A stretch of DNA of 64,000 bases, taken from assembly GCA_029433475.1 (NCBI GenBank), contig JAQTIE010000008.1, positions 62,001 to 126,000 of the forward strand, written 5' to 3'. A program made the translations under genes and the position numbers. The notes beneath the pieces were generated by a model. That model was not told the origin of the DNA. It worked only from the letters and a program-made list of their open reading frames with translations, and made no database searches. This document shows, in pieces, positions 32,478 to 42,870 of this stretch. The number at the start of each line of letters is the position of its first letter. Position 1 is the first letter of the stretch. This stretch comes from Neisseriaceae bacterium ESL0693 (GTDB lineage: Bacteria > Pseudomonadota > Gammaproteobacteria > Burkholderiales > Neisseriaceae).

Positions 32478-32501
32478 ATTCTATGACATCCGTCATAGAA
32501 T
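32478..32501 (+). terminator. Terminator after SlyB-like gene
   Basis: A 10-bp perfect stem ATTCTATGAC / GTCATAGAAT with ATCC loop, followed by AAAAAC. The T-tract for the plus strand is lacking, so termination efficiency is uncertain. A second T-run (GGGGGGTTTTTGG, ending near 32542) lies just downstream and could belong to a larger structure. Confidence 0.5.
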
Positions 32502-33001
32502 AAAAACACCCTCATCGTTATTGTACGGCGGGGGGTTTTTGGTTTTCCCTGCCAAGACCTCAAGTTACTGTAGCACCGATAACGCCCTGTCAATCTGGTA
32601 ACATTTCAGTCAAGTAAATCGCTGAAATACGATACCAGCAACAAACCAAGTAAATATTCAACAGTTTCAACCGAGGCTTCATTGGTTCTATTCACTGTTT
32701 ACTCCATCACATGCAATATAATGCCCTAATAATCCAGACTTTTAATTCCAATTTTCCAACTTTACCTTAATCTCCTATATAAAATTATAATAATCAATAG
32801 ATTGTATATATGATGTTCGTAAACCAGAGTTCAGGCTATGCCATAGAGACATAATGCATGTATAAACACATTAAAACACCCTGATCTCTGAACAGAAATG
32901 ATATTGATGATATTGATGTCGTAAATCTAAAGCGAGCTTATCTATTCCACAAATTATTTTATCTGTTTTTTAATGCCGGCCAGCGGTCTCAGTAAAGTTT
33001 C

Positions 33002-33265
33002 TTATTTATTCATATCCCTCACCTGATTACCAATGATGATTAGCAGCATTGCCAGCGTCAGATAAATCAAAAACACCGTTTCGGCCTTGATATTATCTGA
33101 AAAGCATAAAAACTAGCTCATCCTGACATCGCTCAGATTGAGTAGTACAATGTTTAAGTTTTCATGGTTTCAGGCGCAATAATAATTATTCTCTTCTTTA
33201 TGGTTTCTTAATGTTCAACATCCTGATACACTAAAATCACGCCGGTCAGCAACCAATACGGCCAT
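33002..33265 (-). pseudogene. Decayed membrane-protein fragments
   Basis: Minus-strand frame 33002-33106, after an upstream stop, reads as one hydrophobic helix plus charged end (VFLIYLTLAMLLIIIG then NQVRDMNK). A second frame, 33209-33265, reads WPYWLLTGVILVYQDVEH and stop. Both have the look of real protein C-termini but neither has a start. They may be parts of one or two disrupted membrane genes. No parent family is recognised. Confidence 0.3.
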
Positions 33266-33413
33266 CATAGATACATTTAAAACAACCCATACAATAAAAA
33301 GAAAGCAGGTAATTTAAGCTTGGCAGTTTTTCCTGTAACAGTTTGCGGATAAATAAATTAATGAACAGTCATTGAATTTCAACAAACAATCAAACTGATT
33401 AATAAGACATGTA

Positions 33414-33480
33414 GTAACAGAGATTTTTAAGTATTTCCGTGTTTTTATCTGACTGCCGGACTGACTATCATCTCTGTTAC
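33414..33480. repeat. Long-loop inverted repeat downstream of the coiled-coil cassette
   Basis: GTAACAGAGAT (33414-33424) and its exact complement (33470-33480) enclose 45 bp. It begins 18 bp past the stop of the leftward 100-residue gene, so an RNA hairpin with a large loop could form at that transcript's 3' end. Confidence 0.5.
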
Positions 33481-33497
33481 ACTATCGGATATGTGTT

Positions 33498-33800
33498 CTA
33501 TATTTCTTTGTTATCTTTAATATGCCAATGCTTTAAAGATTGTGACAACCGCTCTAAAGACGACACAAGTCTTGGCCAATGGCTTTTACTGGCCGCTAAA
33601 AACAGGATTCTGTTTTTGAATTCATCTACTTTCTTTCTTAATGCAATTATTTCATTATTCAGTATTTTAAGTGACTCCACGGTTTGTTGCGCCTGTTGTT
33701 GCCGCATTTGTTCGAAATCTTCCAAAGCTTTCTGTAACACGATCTCTATCTCAGTCACCCTCTCTTGTTCACGCAGATCTTTTAGCTTATTGTTATTCAT
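33498..33800 (-). CDS. Small coiled-coil protein, second gene of a two-gene cassette
   Basis: 100 residues, no membrane segment. Residues 5-70 are strongly helical and charged with regular hydrophobic spacing (KLKDLREQERVTEIEIVLQK, then QMRQQQAQQTVESLKILN), predicting a coiled coil. The C-terminal part has KSHWPRLVSSLERLSQSL. Its ATG overlaps the stop of the upstream gene by 8 bp (ATGAATAA), so the two are translationally coupled. I recognise no family. The paired arrangement of small genes in a low-coding accessory stretch would fit a plasmid or mobile-element function or a two-component small module, but this is speculation. Confidence 0.6.
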   Translation of the reverse strand: MNNNKLKDLREQERVTEIEIVLQKALEDFEQMRQQQAQQTVESLKILNNEIIALRKKVDEFKNRILFLAASKSHWPRLVSSLERLSQSLKHWHIKDNKEI

Positions 33801-34098
33801 ATTGCGCGATCACCTTATCGAACATTTGTTTTTGCTGTTTGAGTTTTTCAACGACAGCGGCTGATTCTATCGATCCATGTATATAAGAGGGTGTTAAATC
33901 AGAATATAAATTATGGATCAACATATTTATATTGATGATGTAACCTAAAGCCGCACTACAGGCACAGACGGTTAATTCAGGATAAAAGTGGTATTTTTGC
34001 CTAAGATCAGTGGAAAATTGGTCAATGGCTTTGCCTATTTCATTCGCCTGTTGATTAATCTCTACCAATTTGTCATAAGAAAAATCTTGTTTACTCAT
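33793..34098 (-). CDS. Small helical protein with central hydrophobic segment, first gene of cassette
   Basis: 101 residues. Helical N-terminus (KLVEINQQANEIGKAIDQF), a hydrophobic middle with two Cys (TVCACSAALGYIININMLI), a short loop, then a charged helix (EKLKQQKQMFDKVIAQYE). AGGAAA lies about 11 nt before the ATG, a real ribosome binding site. Co-transcribed and overlapping with the coiled-coil gene downstream. No family recognised; the hydrophobic middle could be one membrane helix or a buried core helix. Confidence 0.6.
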   Translation of the reverse strand: MSKQDFSYDKLVEINQQANEIGKAIDQFSTDLRQKYHFYPELTVCACSAALGYIININMLIHNLYSDLTPSYIHGSIESAAVVEKLKQQKQMFDKVIAQYE

Positions 34099-34505
34099 AA
34101 TATATATTTCCTGTTATTTTTAGTCGATTAAAGGAGTAAATGGTAAACAAATATTAATAATCAGACAATAATGTAAATTTTATTTATTTTTTCAATAATA
34201 TATAAATAGAAGCTGATGACTGGTAGCTGATGGCTCAATAAGCTCAAAAGCATATCATTGAATGCACCAATTATTTACATTTATTTACTTATTGATGCTC
34301 ATTGTCATGCTCATAAGCAACAGCTTTTATTACTGAATATATTTTCAATGAATGTCATAAACATTATTTATTATTAAATTCTATTTATCTTGTTACCCTT
34401 CTCAATTTTTCTCTGAAAGCACGATTCTAATATTCGAACAATACAAAAATCATTCATTATGAATAATAAATGATTGCGACAAACAGACATTGATTCCGTC
34501 TTGTC

Positions 34506-34700
34506 TTTCTTGATTTTAGTCCAGAGAATGAATCCACTCTCATTGGTCTGGTTTGGTTAAAGAAGATAAACTGATTAAAGTGCATATACATTCTTTTAAG
34601 ATAACATTTATATTCTGAATTTCATTACATCAGCCGGCATGATCAGCCCTATGTTTTTATTGTTCGAACGGTGTTCGGATCAATGGTGATTTATCTCTGA
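34506..34700 (+). pseudogene. Decayed coding fragment
   Basis: One frame with two internal stops reads FLDFSPENESTLIGLVWL, then after the stops FHYISRHDQPYVFIVRTVFG and a hydrophobic end SMVIYL. A neighbouring frame covers the middle with SGLVKEDKLIKVHIHSFK. The switch of protein-like reading between frames suggests a frameshifted remnant. There is no start codon and no recognised parent. Confidence 0.25.
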
Positions 34701-34880
34701 ATCATCCATGCAGAGCATTAAAAATGAATGATTTTTCCGTTGCCTGAGTAAGGGCATTCCTGTTTTGCCTGGTCTCTGGCATCCGTTTGTACACCTTATC
34801 TTATTATTGGTCAGGTTGGCTTGCTGTTCCAGTCAGAATCTGGTTTGTATAGGCAGGTAAATCCGTGTGGGCAGATAGTA

Positions 34881-34957
34881 TTTGCCATCAATCAAATGAC
34901 GTTGACTGTATATAGATAAATGAATACTGACAGCACTGGTATTTGATTGATGGCAGA
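34881..34957. repeat. Long-loop inverted repeat downstream of the FNT gene
   Basis: TGCCATCAATCAAAT (34883-34897) and its exact complement (34941-34955) enclose 43 bp, with two further pairable positions outside. It starts 47 bp past the FNT gene stop. There is no T-tract, so it is not a standard terminator. It resembles the one at 33414-33480 in span and position relative to a minus-strand gene. Confidence 0.5.
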
Positions 34958-35003
34958 ATAGGGTATGAACGGCCAGCCGGCAATCGCGACTGGCGCATAG
35001 CGG

Positions 35004-35831
35004 CTATTCTGTGTCAGGCAATTCATCATTGACCTGACCGTAGATCAATAAGGTAAAAATACCGGTACCACCGATGATATTGCCAAGGCCGGTAGGGATA
35101 AGAAAACTGAAAAAATACTGGCTTAAAGAAACATGTCCCTGATATAAGCCGTATAGCATTTCGGCTGAACCGACAACCACATGGGTGAATTCACCTAATG
35201 AAATTAAATAAATAAAGAAAAAAATCAAAATAAATTTGTTGCCCGCCGTTGGTAGCATCCAGACCAGAGAAGCGATCAGAATGCCGGCCGGAATGCCACG
35301 GATCAGGTTTTCAGAGACACTTAATGAAGCAACATGCCGGGTAATCTGGTTTAATGCCGCCACAAATTCGACTGAAAATAAATGGCTGTTTAATAAAAAA
35401 GCGGCCGCAATGGCGGTGCCGATGATATTGGAAACAAAAACAATGCCCCATAAACGCAGCACTTTTCTTAATTTTCCGAACGTGAGCGGATGAAATAAGG
35501 GCACCACAGTGGTAATGGTATTTTCGGTAAAAAGTTGCAGATGACCCAGTATGACCAGTAAAAAACCAACGGTATAACCCATATTGGCAATCAGAGGCGT
35601 CCAGATGGCATTGGCCGGCAATAAAGCGGTGAGTATGGCTTTAAACACAAAGGAGAACGTGATAACGATGCCGGCAGTGATACCGGAAAAAATCAACGCA
35701 TTGGCCGGCCGGTTTAATTCTGCCGTGCCATGATGACGCACAATCTCATACATAAGCCGAGGGGGGAGTTTCTCATGCTCTTTCAAAACCACCTGATCGT
35801 GACGGGATAAATTCTGATCTTTCTGCTTCAT
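35004..35831 (-). CDS. Formate/nitrite transporter family channel, YfdC-like
   Basis: 275 residues with about six membrane segments after a polar N-terminus of 50 residues. Family motifs are visible: the QLFTENTITTVVPLF segment, the half-helix LGEFTHVVVGSAEMLYGLY, and the last helix LIPTGLGNIIGGTGIF. LFTENT and THVVVGS match the E. coli YfdC branch, whose transported anion is not defined, more than FocA or NirC. The gene sits inside the low-coding accessory region, alone on its transcript. Downstream is the unusual inverted repeat. Confidence 0.88.
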   Translation of the reverse strand: MKQKDQNLSRHDQVVLKEHEKLPPRLMYEIVRHHGTAELNRPANALIFSGITAGIVITFSFVFKAILTALLPANAIWTPLIANMGYTVGFLLVILGHLQLFTENTITTVVPLFHPLTFGKLRKVLRLWGIVFVSNIIGTAIAAAFLLNSHLFSVEFVAALNQITRHVASLSVSENLIRGIPAGILIASLVWMLPTAGNKFILIFFFIYLISLGEFTHVVVGSAEMLYGLYQGHVSLSQYFFSFLIPTGLGNIIGGTGIFTLLIYGQVNDELPDTE

Positions 35832-36166
35832 GGTGTGGCCGCTCAGATTATTTCTGTTTACTGTTTGGTAACATACAATCAGATACGGTGTTCGTCAATA
35901 AAGAGATGATGTCATCTGGTTTTATTCATTGTTCAATAATAATTTTTTTGGGTGTTTTGTCGGGAACTAAACCGAAACGGTGTTGAGGCCATTATAAGGA
36001 TAATGGTTATCGGAAAGGATGAAAATCCACCGGTTCATCGGGCTGAAATTGATAGTCAGCCGGTTGCATCAATAAAAAAATCAGCCTGAAGTTTACGGTC
36101 TCAGGCTGATTTTTTATTGGCTACAAAATAAAATCTGCTACTTAGGGTTTTATGATTCACTATTCA
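35832..36166. other. Intergenic region upstream of the FNT gene
   Basis: No normal gene. It carries the FNT promoter and a strong terminator (36072-36118). Between 35990 and 36090 two short frames look protein-like: a plus-strand 28-codon ATG frame at 36003 with AAGG nearby, and a minus-strand frame ending in PDEPVDFHPFR, which resembles the C-terminus of a lost gene. Confidence 0.4.
36080..36110. terminator. Terminator downstream of the partial SlyB copy
   Basis: A 10-bp perfect stem (ATCAGCCTGA with TCAGGCTGAT) and 11-nt loop flanked by A7 on the left and T6 on the right, so it works in both directions. It lies 57 bp past the stop of the 55-codon copy on the minus strand. Confidence 0.85.
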
Positions 36167-36334
36167 TTAATAGGGGGTCATATTTAAGCTGGAGCCTGTA
36201 CCCACGATGCGCACCCGTGCGCCGGTAGTTAAGCGTGGATCATATTTCTGTACCACAACAAATTCTTCTCCGTTATCACGGCGAATGGTGAGCTGAGAGG
36301 CTATGGCTGGCTTTCTGGGATTAATTCTGGCCAT
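36167..36334 (-). pseudogene. Inverted partial copy of the SlyB-like lipoprotein gene (55 codons)
   Basis: Reading MARINPRKPAI and then 44 residues that match the C-terminus of the lipoprotein at 31986-32453 in 43 positions (Val to Met near the end). The first roughly 68 shared nucleotides are identical, later codons differ mostly at third positions. Signal peptide, lipobox and glycine zipper are missing. GAGG lies about 9 nt before the ATG and a strong terminator follows, so it could still be expressed as a cytoplasmic fragment. Orientation is opposite to the parent, 3.7 kb away. Confidence 0.8.
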
Positions 36335-36422
36335 ATTGAGTACCTCATATCAAGACGATACTTAAATTAATGGAGCTGGTTATGCCATTGTTTCTCAAAA
36401 ACTTCAGGGAAATACCCAATTA

Positions 36423-36722
36423 TTGTCTGGTCTGACCATCGCTAAACAGCTGGTTACCGTAATGCCTTATCGGACAGACATGTATAGCGGTATTTTTATG
36501 CTTTACCCGGCTATTGATGCAGCGATCAGGATAGAGATCAGTCAATTAACAGGTTTTGTGCAGTACCATGATCTTCTGATTTTACAGCTGACCGCCAGCC
36601 AGACATTATTATTCTGGCTACCGGTGTGTTCGGCCATGATTCCCCGACCAATCTACCCTGCATTTTTCTACCATGCCATGGCAGAACATTTATATCGAGA
36701 AATAACAGAAATACCTGAATGA
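36423..36722 (+). CDS. Hypothetical 99-residue ORF, doubtful
   Basis: Open frame ending 12 bp before the relA stop (convergent). Moderately hydrophobic (DLLILQLTASQTLLFWLPVC), with no signal peptide, motif or clear Shine-Dalgarno. It may be another remnant of the accessory region or a chance frame; I recognise nothing in it. Confidence 0.25.
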   Translation: MSGLTIAKQLVTVMPYRTDMYSGIFMLYPAIDAAIRIEISQLTGFVQYHDLLILQLTASQTLLFWLPVCSAMIPRPIYPAFFYHAMAEHLYREITEIPE

Positions 36723-36734
36723 AACCATGAATTA

Positions 36735-38951
36735 TCAGAGCCGGCTGACGCTCGATACACCGTTAACCTCACCCAGACTGGACAAAACGCGCGGCAAATC
36801 ATCAATCTGATGTATTTCAAGCGTAAACCGCATGGTTGCCTCCATATCTTTGCTGGCTGTTTGCACGGCCGTTACATTCAGTTTATTCCTTGCCAGCGTA
36901 TCGGACACATCACGCAATAAACCACTGCGATCCTGGGCGCGGATTTCAATGTCAATGGCAAAAACCTGTTGCGCCGAATCCTGCGCCCATGAAACCGGCA
37001 ATACTTTATCTGGAGAAGTCTGCATCAGATGCAGCAAAGCCTTACAATGACTGCGGTGGACAGAGATACCGCGGTCACGGGTGACAAAACCGATAATTGC
37101 ATCCCCCGGCGCTGGTTTACAGCATTTAGCCAGCGTGGTTAACAGGCCATCTTCGCCATCAACCAGCACATCACCCCGATGTGCCTTGATTTTACTGCGC
37201 CGGATCAGCATCTGCTCATTGATCGGTTCAGGCTCAGGCACATTAAGTGCACCAATGGCTTTCTGAATCACTCGATTGGAAACTTCACCCTGCCCTAAAG
37301 CAATATACAATTCATCCAGACCATCATAGCCCAGATTTTCTGCCAGCTTGTGAATATTGGGCTGAGACTGCATTTTGACCAGCTGTTTTTCCAGAATATG
37401 ACGTCCATATTCACGCACCGCTTCACTGTTCTGCTGACGTATAAATGCACGGATTTTACTGATGGCCTTATTACTCTTGACCCAGCCATCATGCAGCCAG
37501 TTTACAGACGGCGTCCCCGATTTTGCTGTAATGATTTCCACCCGCTGGCCATTTTCCAATGGCGTGGATAAAGGCACAATCTGTCCGTCTACCTTGGCAC
37601 CACGACAACGGTTACCCACATCAGTATGCAACGCATAGGCAAAATCAATTGGTGTGGCACCGGCAGGTAAAGACAATACCTTACCGTGCGGCGTTAATAC
37701 ATAAATCGTATCGTTGAATAATTCGGTCTGAAACGCACTGCTCAGATGCTGTACATCTTCTTTAGCCGCCTGACTGGACAGATTTTCGCGCCAGTCGAGT
37801 AATTGCCGTAACCAGGCAATTTTCTGTTCGTAAACGGTATCACCTTTACCGCCCTCTTTATAACGCCAGTGTGCCGCCACCCCGAATTCAGCATAGCGGT
37901 GCATGTCAAATGTACGGATCTGAACTTCCACGCCCTTATCTTCCGGGCCGATCACCACCGTATGCAAACTCTGATAATCATTGGCTTTAGGGTGGGCAAT
38001 ATAATCATCAAATTCACCTGGTATCGGCTGCCATAAACTGTGAACAATGCCTAAAGTGGCATAGCAGTCAGGCACGGTATCAACCAGAATCCGTACCGCC
38101 CGGATATCATAAAGTCCTTCAAAATCAATCTTTTTTTTCACCATCTTGCGGTAGATGGAATAAATGTGTTTAGGCCGGCCAGCCACTTCAAAATGTTTGT
38201 TGGTTTGGCTTAATTCCTGCTCAATGATGTGTACAAAATGGTTGATATAATCCAGCCGTTCCAGCCGTTTCTCATCCAGTAAGCCGGCGATGCGTTTATA
38301 TTCCTGCGGCTGCTGGTAACGAAAGCCCAGATCTTCCAGCTGCCATTTTAACTGCCACACACCAAGACGGTTGGCCAATGGCGCAAAAATGGCCATGGTT
38401 TCTTTGGCAATCCGTTTTTTTAAACCATCATCGCTCACCTGACTTAAATAATTCATGGTCTGGGTACGCAACGCCAGTTTAATCAGTACTACCCGGATAT
38501 CCGACACCATCGCCAGCAGCATTTGCCGCATTGCCTCGGCCTGCTTATGCCGCTCCTCCGGCGTAATCAGCACATCCACCCGGATAAAATGAGTTAATTT
38601 CTGTATCTGATCCAGACCGGTGACCAGCTGGGTCACCATATGACCACACCGTTCATCCACAACAGTACCCCAGTCAGGCAGATAATCCGGCAGGGAAACC
38701 AGTAACGTGGCCGCAACAGCATCAGCCAGTAAATCCATTTCTGCCACCATTCTGGCCGAAGCACATACATTATGGCTGATCAGTTCCCCTGTCATGGTTC
38801 TGGCATCAACTGGATAACATTGTTGCATTAATTCATAAGCTTGCTGTAACATGGATTGGGACTGAGGCGCCAATTTCGCGCTGTAATCATCCAGCCAATC
38901 TGAAGCCTGGTCAGTATATGTGTCTGCTGTGGTGCGTGCTAATGTAACCAT
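36735..38951 (-). CDS. relA: (p)ppGpp synthetase RelA
   Basis: 738 residues, ribosome-associated stringent-response enzyme making (p)ppGpp during amino-acid starvation. The N-terminal hydrolase-like domain lacks the HD dyad, so it is a pseudo-hydrolase. The synthetase domain has [21 protein letters not shown] and [16 protein letters not shown] in [12 protein letters not shown] is the acidic ExDD signature of monofunctional RelA rather than RxKD of SpoT/Rel. TGS ([20 protein letters not shown]), zinc-finger-like CCKPAPGD and a C-terminal ACT domain follow. Length is normal. It diverges from apt. Confidence 0.97.
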   Translation of the reverse strand: MVTLARTTADTYTDQASDWLDDYSAKLAPQSQSMLQQAYELMQQCYPVDARTMTGELISHNVCASARMVAEMDLLADAVAATLLVSLPDYLPDWGTVVDERCGHMVTQLVTGLDQIQKLTHFIRVDVLITPEERHKQAEAMRQMLLAMVSDIRVVLIKLALRTQTMNYLSQVSDDGLKKRIAKETMAIFAPLANRLGVWQLKWQLEDLGFRYQQPQEYKRIAGLLDEKRLERLDYINHFVHIIEQELSQTNKHFEVAGRPKHIYSIYRKMVKKKIDFEGLYDIRAVRILVDTVPDCYATLGIVHSLWQPIPGEFDDYIAHPKANDYQSLHTVVIGPEDKGVEVQIRTFDMHRYAEFGVAAHWRYKEGGKGDTVYEQKIAWLRQLLDWRENLSSQAAKEDVQHLSSAFQTELFNDTIYVLTPHGKVLSLPAGATPIDFAYALHTDVGNRCRGAKVDGQIVPLSTPLENGQRVEIITAKSGTPSVNWLHDGWVKSNKAISKIRAFIRQQNSEAVREYGRHILEKQLVKMQSQPNIHKLAENLGYDGLDELYIALGQGEVSNRVIQKAIGALNVPEPEPINEQMLIRRSKIKAHRGDVLVDGEDGLLTTLAKCCKPAPGDAIIGFVTRDRGISVHRSHCKALLHLMQTSPDKVLPVSWAQDSAQQVFAIDIEIRAQDRSGLLRDVSDTLARNKLNVTAVQTASKDMEATMRFTLEIHQIDDLPRVLSSLGEVNGVSSVSRL

Positions 38952-39144
38952 GATATCAACCTATTGTTTCAGAAAGCTCGTGGCTATTGTATCAAATCTG
39001 AACTTAAACCATGTAAAGTCAGGCTGTGATAAAACCGGAACAATGATATCATGCACCTCGTTTGAATGGCGGCTGGTTTCTGCCCGATGCACCTGCCTTC
39101 TATGCCATTTTCAATATCCGATTTATATATTAAAGGAATTCACA

Positions 39145-39711
39145 ATGCTCACTCACCCAGAAATCATGGGCGTTGATGCACTGGCTGCAAAAATCCGTAA
39201 AATCCCCGACTGGCCACAAAAAGGCATTCTGTTTCACGACATCACGCCGATTCTGCAAAGTCCCCAGTATTTTCGTCTGCTGGTAGATCTGTTGGTATAT
39301 CGCTACATGGATCAGAAAATTGATGTCGTTGCTGGTCTGGATGCACGCGGTTTTATTATCGGCGCGGCACTGGCTTATCAGCTTAATGTTGGTTTCGTGC
39401 CCATTCGCAAAAAAGGCAAACTGCCTTTTACCACCATCGCCGAAAGTTACGCCCTAGAATACGGTCAGGCCACCATTGAAATGCATACCGATGCTGTCAA
39501 GGCCGGTACGCGGGTATTATTGGTGGATGATCTGGTGGCTACCGGCGGCACCATGACCGCAGGCATCAGCCTGATTCATAAACTGGGTGCCGAAATTGTG
39601 GAAGCAGCAGCCATTATCGAATTTACTGATTTACCCGGTGGTCAGCAGATTCGCGATAAAGGGGTTCCTTTATTCACTTTGTATAAAAATTCCGGCAGCA
39701 TTGAGCCTTGA
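39145..39711 (+). CDS. apt: Adenine phosphoribosyltransferase
   Basis: 188-residue purine salvage enzyme converting adenine and PRPP to AMP. The PRPP motif [13 protein letters not shown] is clear, along with [18 protein letters not shown] and [17 protein letters not shown] of the Apt family. ATG at 39145 has AAAGGAA about 7 nt upstream and gives the usual length (about 180). The frame runs far upstream (to 38920) without homology. Divergent from relA, ending at a strong terminator shared with kdsA. Confidence 0.96.
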   Translation: MLTHPEIMGVDALAAKIRKIPDWPQKGILFHDITPILQSPQYFRLLVDLLVYRYMDQKIDVVAGLDARGFIIGAALAYQLNVGFVPIRKKGKLPFTTIAESYALEYGQATIEMHTDAVKAGTRVLLVDDLVATGGTMTAGISLIHKLGAEIVEAAAIIEFTDLPGGQQIRDKGVPLFTLYKNSGSIEP

Positions 39712-39756
39712 TTTAACTCTGACTATTGAATCTTTTTAAATAGACAGATTAAAAAA

Positions 39757-39782
39757 ATCCTGCTTATCAGTATAAGCAGGAT
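39757..39782. terminator. Bidirectional terminator apt / kdsA
   Basis: An 11-bp perfect stem (ATCCTGCTTAT with ATAAGCAGGAT) and CAGT loop, flanked by A6 on the left and T6 on the right, between convergent genes. Confidence 0.93.
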
Positions 39783-39820
39783 TTTTTGATTACTCGTGAA
39801 CATCGTTTCATAAGAAACCA

Positions 39821-41025
<1,205 letters not shown>

Positions 41026-42870
41026 ATGACTAAACGCCTCCATCACATTATCCTCATTGTGCTTTTCCATACAATATCCTTATCAGCATGGGCTGAGGCT
41101 ATTGATCAGGACAACAATGAAATCAAAGCAAAAAAAGATGCCAAACCAGGATGGTTTGCCAGGCTTTTTCCTAAAAAAGAACAACCCAAAACCCCCAGAA
41201 TACCTGTTGTCATTGAGCTTGAAAACCTCACCTTGCATAAAATGATCACCCAGCATCTGCCCCTGATCACCCAGCAGCAGGTAGAAGAACTGGATGATGA
41301 GCAAATTGGTTTTCTGGCAGACGAAGCGCCTGAACAGATTAAAACCATGCTGGCTACCGAAGGTTATTTCAATAGTCAGGTCGATATTCAAAAACAGCCG
41401 CATCAGTACACTATTACCATTACCCCCGGCCCGCGCACCCATGTTGAAAATGTCAGCGTTTCATTAACCGGGCCGGTCAGCCAGGACGACAAGCTGACAG
41501 AATATTATAAAGACGCCATCAATAGCTGGGCTTTGCCTGTAGGCGACCCTTTTACCCAAAATCACTGGAAAACCAGTAAATCATCTGTACTGGCCGCAGT
41601 AGTCCGTGAAAAATATCCGTTAGCCAGCATCAGCGCCAGCCGCGCCGCGATTAATCCTGTCAGTAATCGCGCTGATCTGTCGGTTACGGTAGACAGCAAA
41701 CAACCGGTTTATTTTGGTGATATTCAGGTATCCGGCAACCAGCGCTACCCTTTAAATGTCATCACCGGTATGGCACAGTTTTCTACCGGCATGCCTTATG
41801 ATCTGGATAAACTGCTGGATTATCAGCAGGCACTGGAACAGGATGGCCATTACGCCAGCGCCATTGTACAAGCCGATTTTGACCATATGCAAAACGACCA
41901 TGTTCCTGTGCTGGTCAAAGTCAGTGAAATGAAAAAACAAAAATTTACCATGGGGCTGCGCTACGACTCCAAAAATGGCCCGGGCATACGCACAGGTTAT
42001 GATTATTATAATTTATTCAATCGCGGCTATATCGGCTCTACCTTACTGGATAGCGACCGTTATGAGACCAATTTCGGTTTTGGCCTGAGTCAGCCACGCA
42101 ATAGCCGCGGCCATTACTGGACCAGCAGTCTGAATTACAAATATTCCACTGTACAGCATTTACAAACCCGCGCCCTATCCAGCGGCGTATGGTATGTGCG
42201 TGACCGCAATCAGATGGACTCACGGCTGGGTGTTGAATACATTACCGAAAGTAACAGCATCGAACACGGCCCCGATATCGGCCATGCTTATGCCACCATG
42301 CTGACTGCCTCATGGCGACGCCAGAATATCGAAACCCAGTTGCATCCTCTGCATGGCTATTATCTGGAAGGCAAAGTAGGCGCTACCTTAGGCAAAGTGG
42401 CCTCATCGGCGGCAATGCAGCGGGTTACTGCTCAAGGGGGCTATTACTATACGCCGGAAAATAAAAAATATGGTACCTGGGTCATGCGCAGTCAGATGGG
42501 TTATGTGCATACACAGGATGACGTGAATGTTCCCTCTACGCTTATGTTCCGCACCGGTGGCGCCACCAGTGTACGCGGTTATGAACAAGACAGCATCGGT
42601 ATTCAGGCATCGCATGATTCAGTACTGCCCAATCGCACGCTGGCCGTGGCCAGTGTGGAATATCAGATTCCGGTTTACAAAAGCTTTGCACTGGCTTTAT
42701 TTCATGATGCAGGCTCGGTATCCAAAGGCTTCAGCGACATGAAATGGGAACATGGCAGCGGTCTGGGAGTGCGCTGGTTCAGCCCGGTAGCTCCGTTTGC
42801 CTTTGACATGGCCTATGGCCATCATGACAAAAAATGGCGCTGGCACCTTAGTCTGGGAACAAAATTCTGA
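41026..42870 (+). CDS. tamA: TamA, Omp85-family outer-membrane assembly protein
   Basis: 614 residues with signal peptide (MTKRLHHIILIVLF ... AWAEA). POTRA-like periplasmic repeats cover about residues 50-270 (PVYFGDIQVSGNQRYPLN is the last). A 16-strand barrel follows with the Omp85 loop motif SVRGYEQDSIG and terminal aromatic SLGTKF. With TamB it moves lipids or proteins to the outer membrane. The ATG at 41026 is selected because it begins a proper signal peptide; the frame is open to a TTG at 40945. Its TGA overlaps the tamB ATG (TGATG), so translation is coupled. Confidence 0.94.
   Translation: MTKRLHHIILIVLFHTISLSAWAEAIDQDNNEIKAKKDAKPGWFARLFPKKEQPKTPRIPVVIELENLTLHKMITQHLPLITQQQVEELDDEQIGFLADEAPEQIKTMLATEGYFNSQVDIQKQPHQYTITITPGPRTHVENVSVSLTGPVSQDDKLTEYYKDAINSWALPVGDPFTQNHWKTSKSSVLAAVVREKYPLASISASRAAINPVSNRADLSVTVDSKQPVYFGDIQVSGNQRYPLNVITGMAQFSTGMPYDLDKLLDYQQALEQDGHYASAIVQADFDHMQNDHVPVLVKVSEMKKQKFTMGLRYDSKNGPGIRTGYDYYNLFNRGYIGSTLLDSDRYETNFGFGLSQPRNSRGHYWTSSLNYKYSTVQHLQTRALSSGVWYVRDRNQMDSRLGVEYITESNSIEHGPDIGHAYATMLTASWRRQNIETQLHPLHGYYLEGKVGATLGKVASSAAMQRVTAQGGYYYTPENKKYGTWVMRSQMGYVHTQDDVNVPSTLMFRTGGATSVRGYEQDSIGIQASHDSVLPNRTLAVASVEYQIPVYKSFALALFHDAGSVSKGFSDMKWEHGSGLGVRWFSPVAPFAFDMAYGHHDKKWRWHLSLGTKF

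Larger units (their letters stand above)
32502..33497. other. About 1 kb low-coding stretch with decayed fragments
   Basis: No intact gene. AT-rich. It includes two minus-strand fragments with protein-like translation (33002-33106 and 33209-33265) and an 11-bp long-loop inverted repeat (33414-33480). The remainder (32502-33000) shows nothing I can assign. Confidence 0.5.
34099..35003. other. About 0.9 kb low-coding AT-rich stretch
   Basis: No intact gene. Holds a plus-strand decayed fragment (34506-34700) and a 15-bp long-loop inverted repeat (34881-34957). The segment 34150-34500 is extremely AT-rich and shows no signal that I can support beyond a possible promoter for the leftward cassette. 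Confidence 0.5.

Noticed and set aside
34131-34157. AAGGAG followed by a five-codon frame on the plus strand
   Set aside because: The frame is only MVNKY and nothing coding follows; probably chance in AT-rich DNA.
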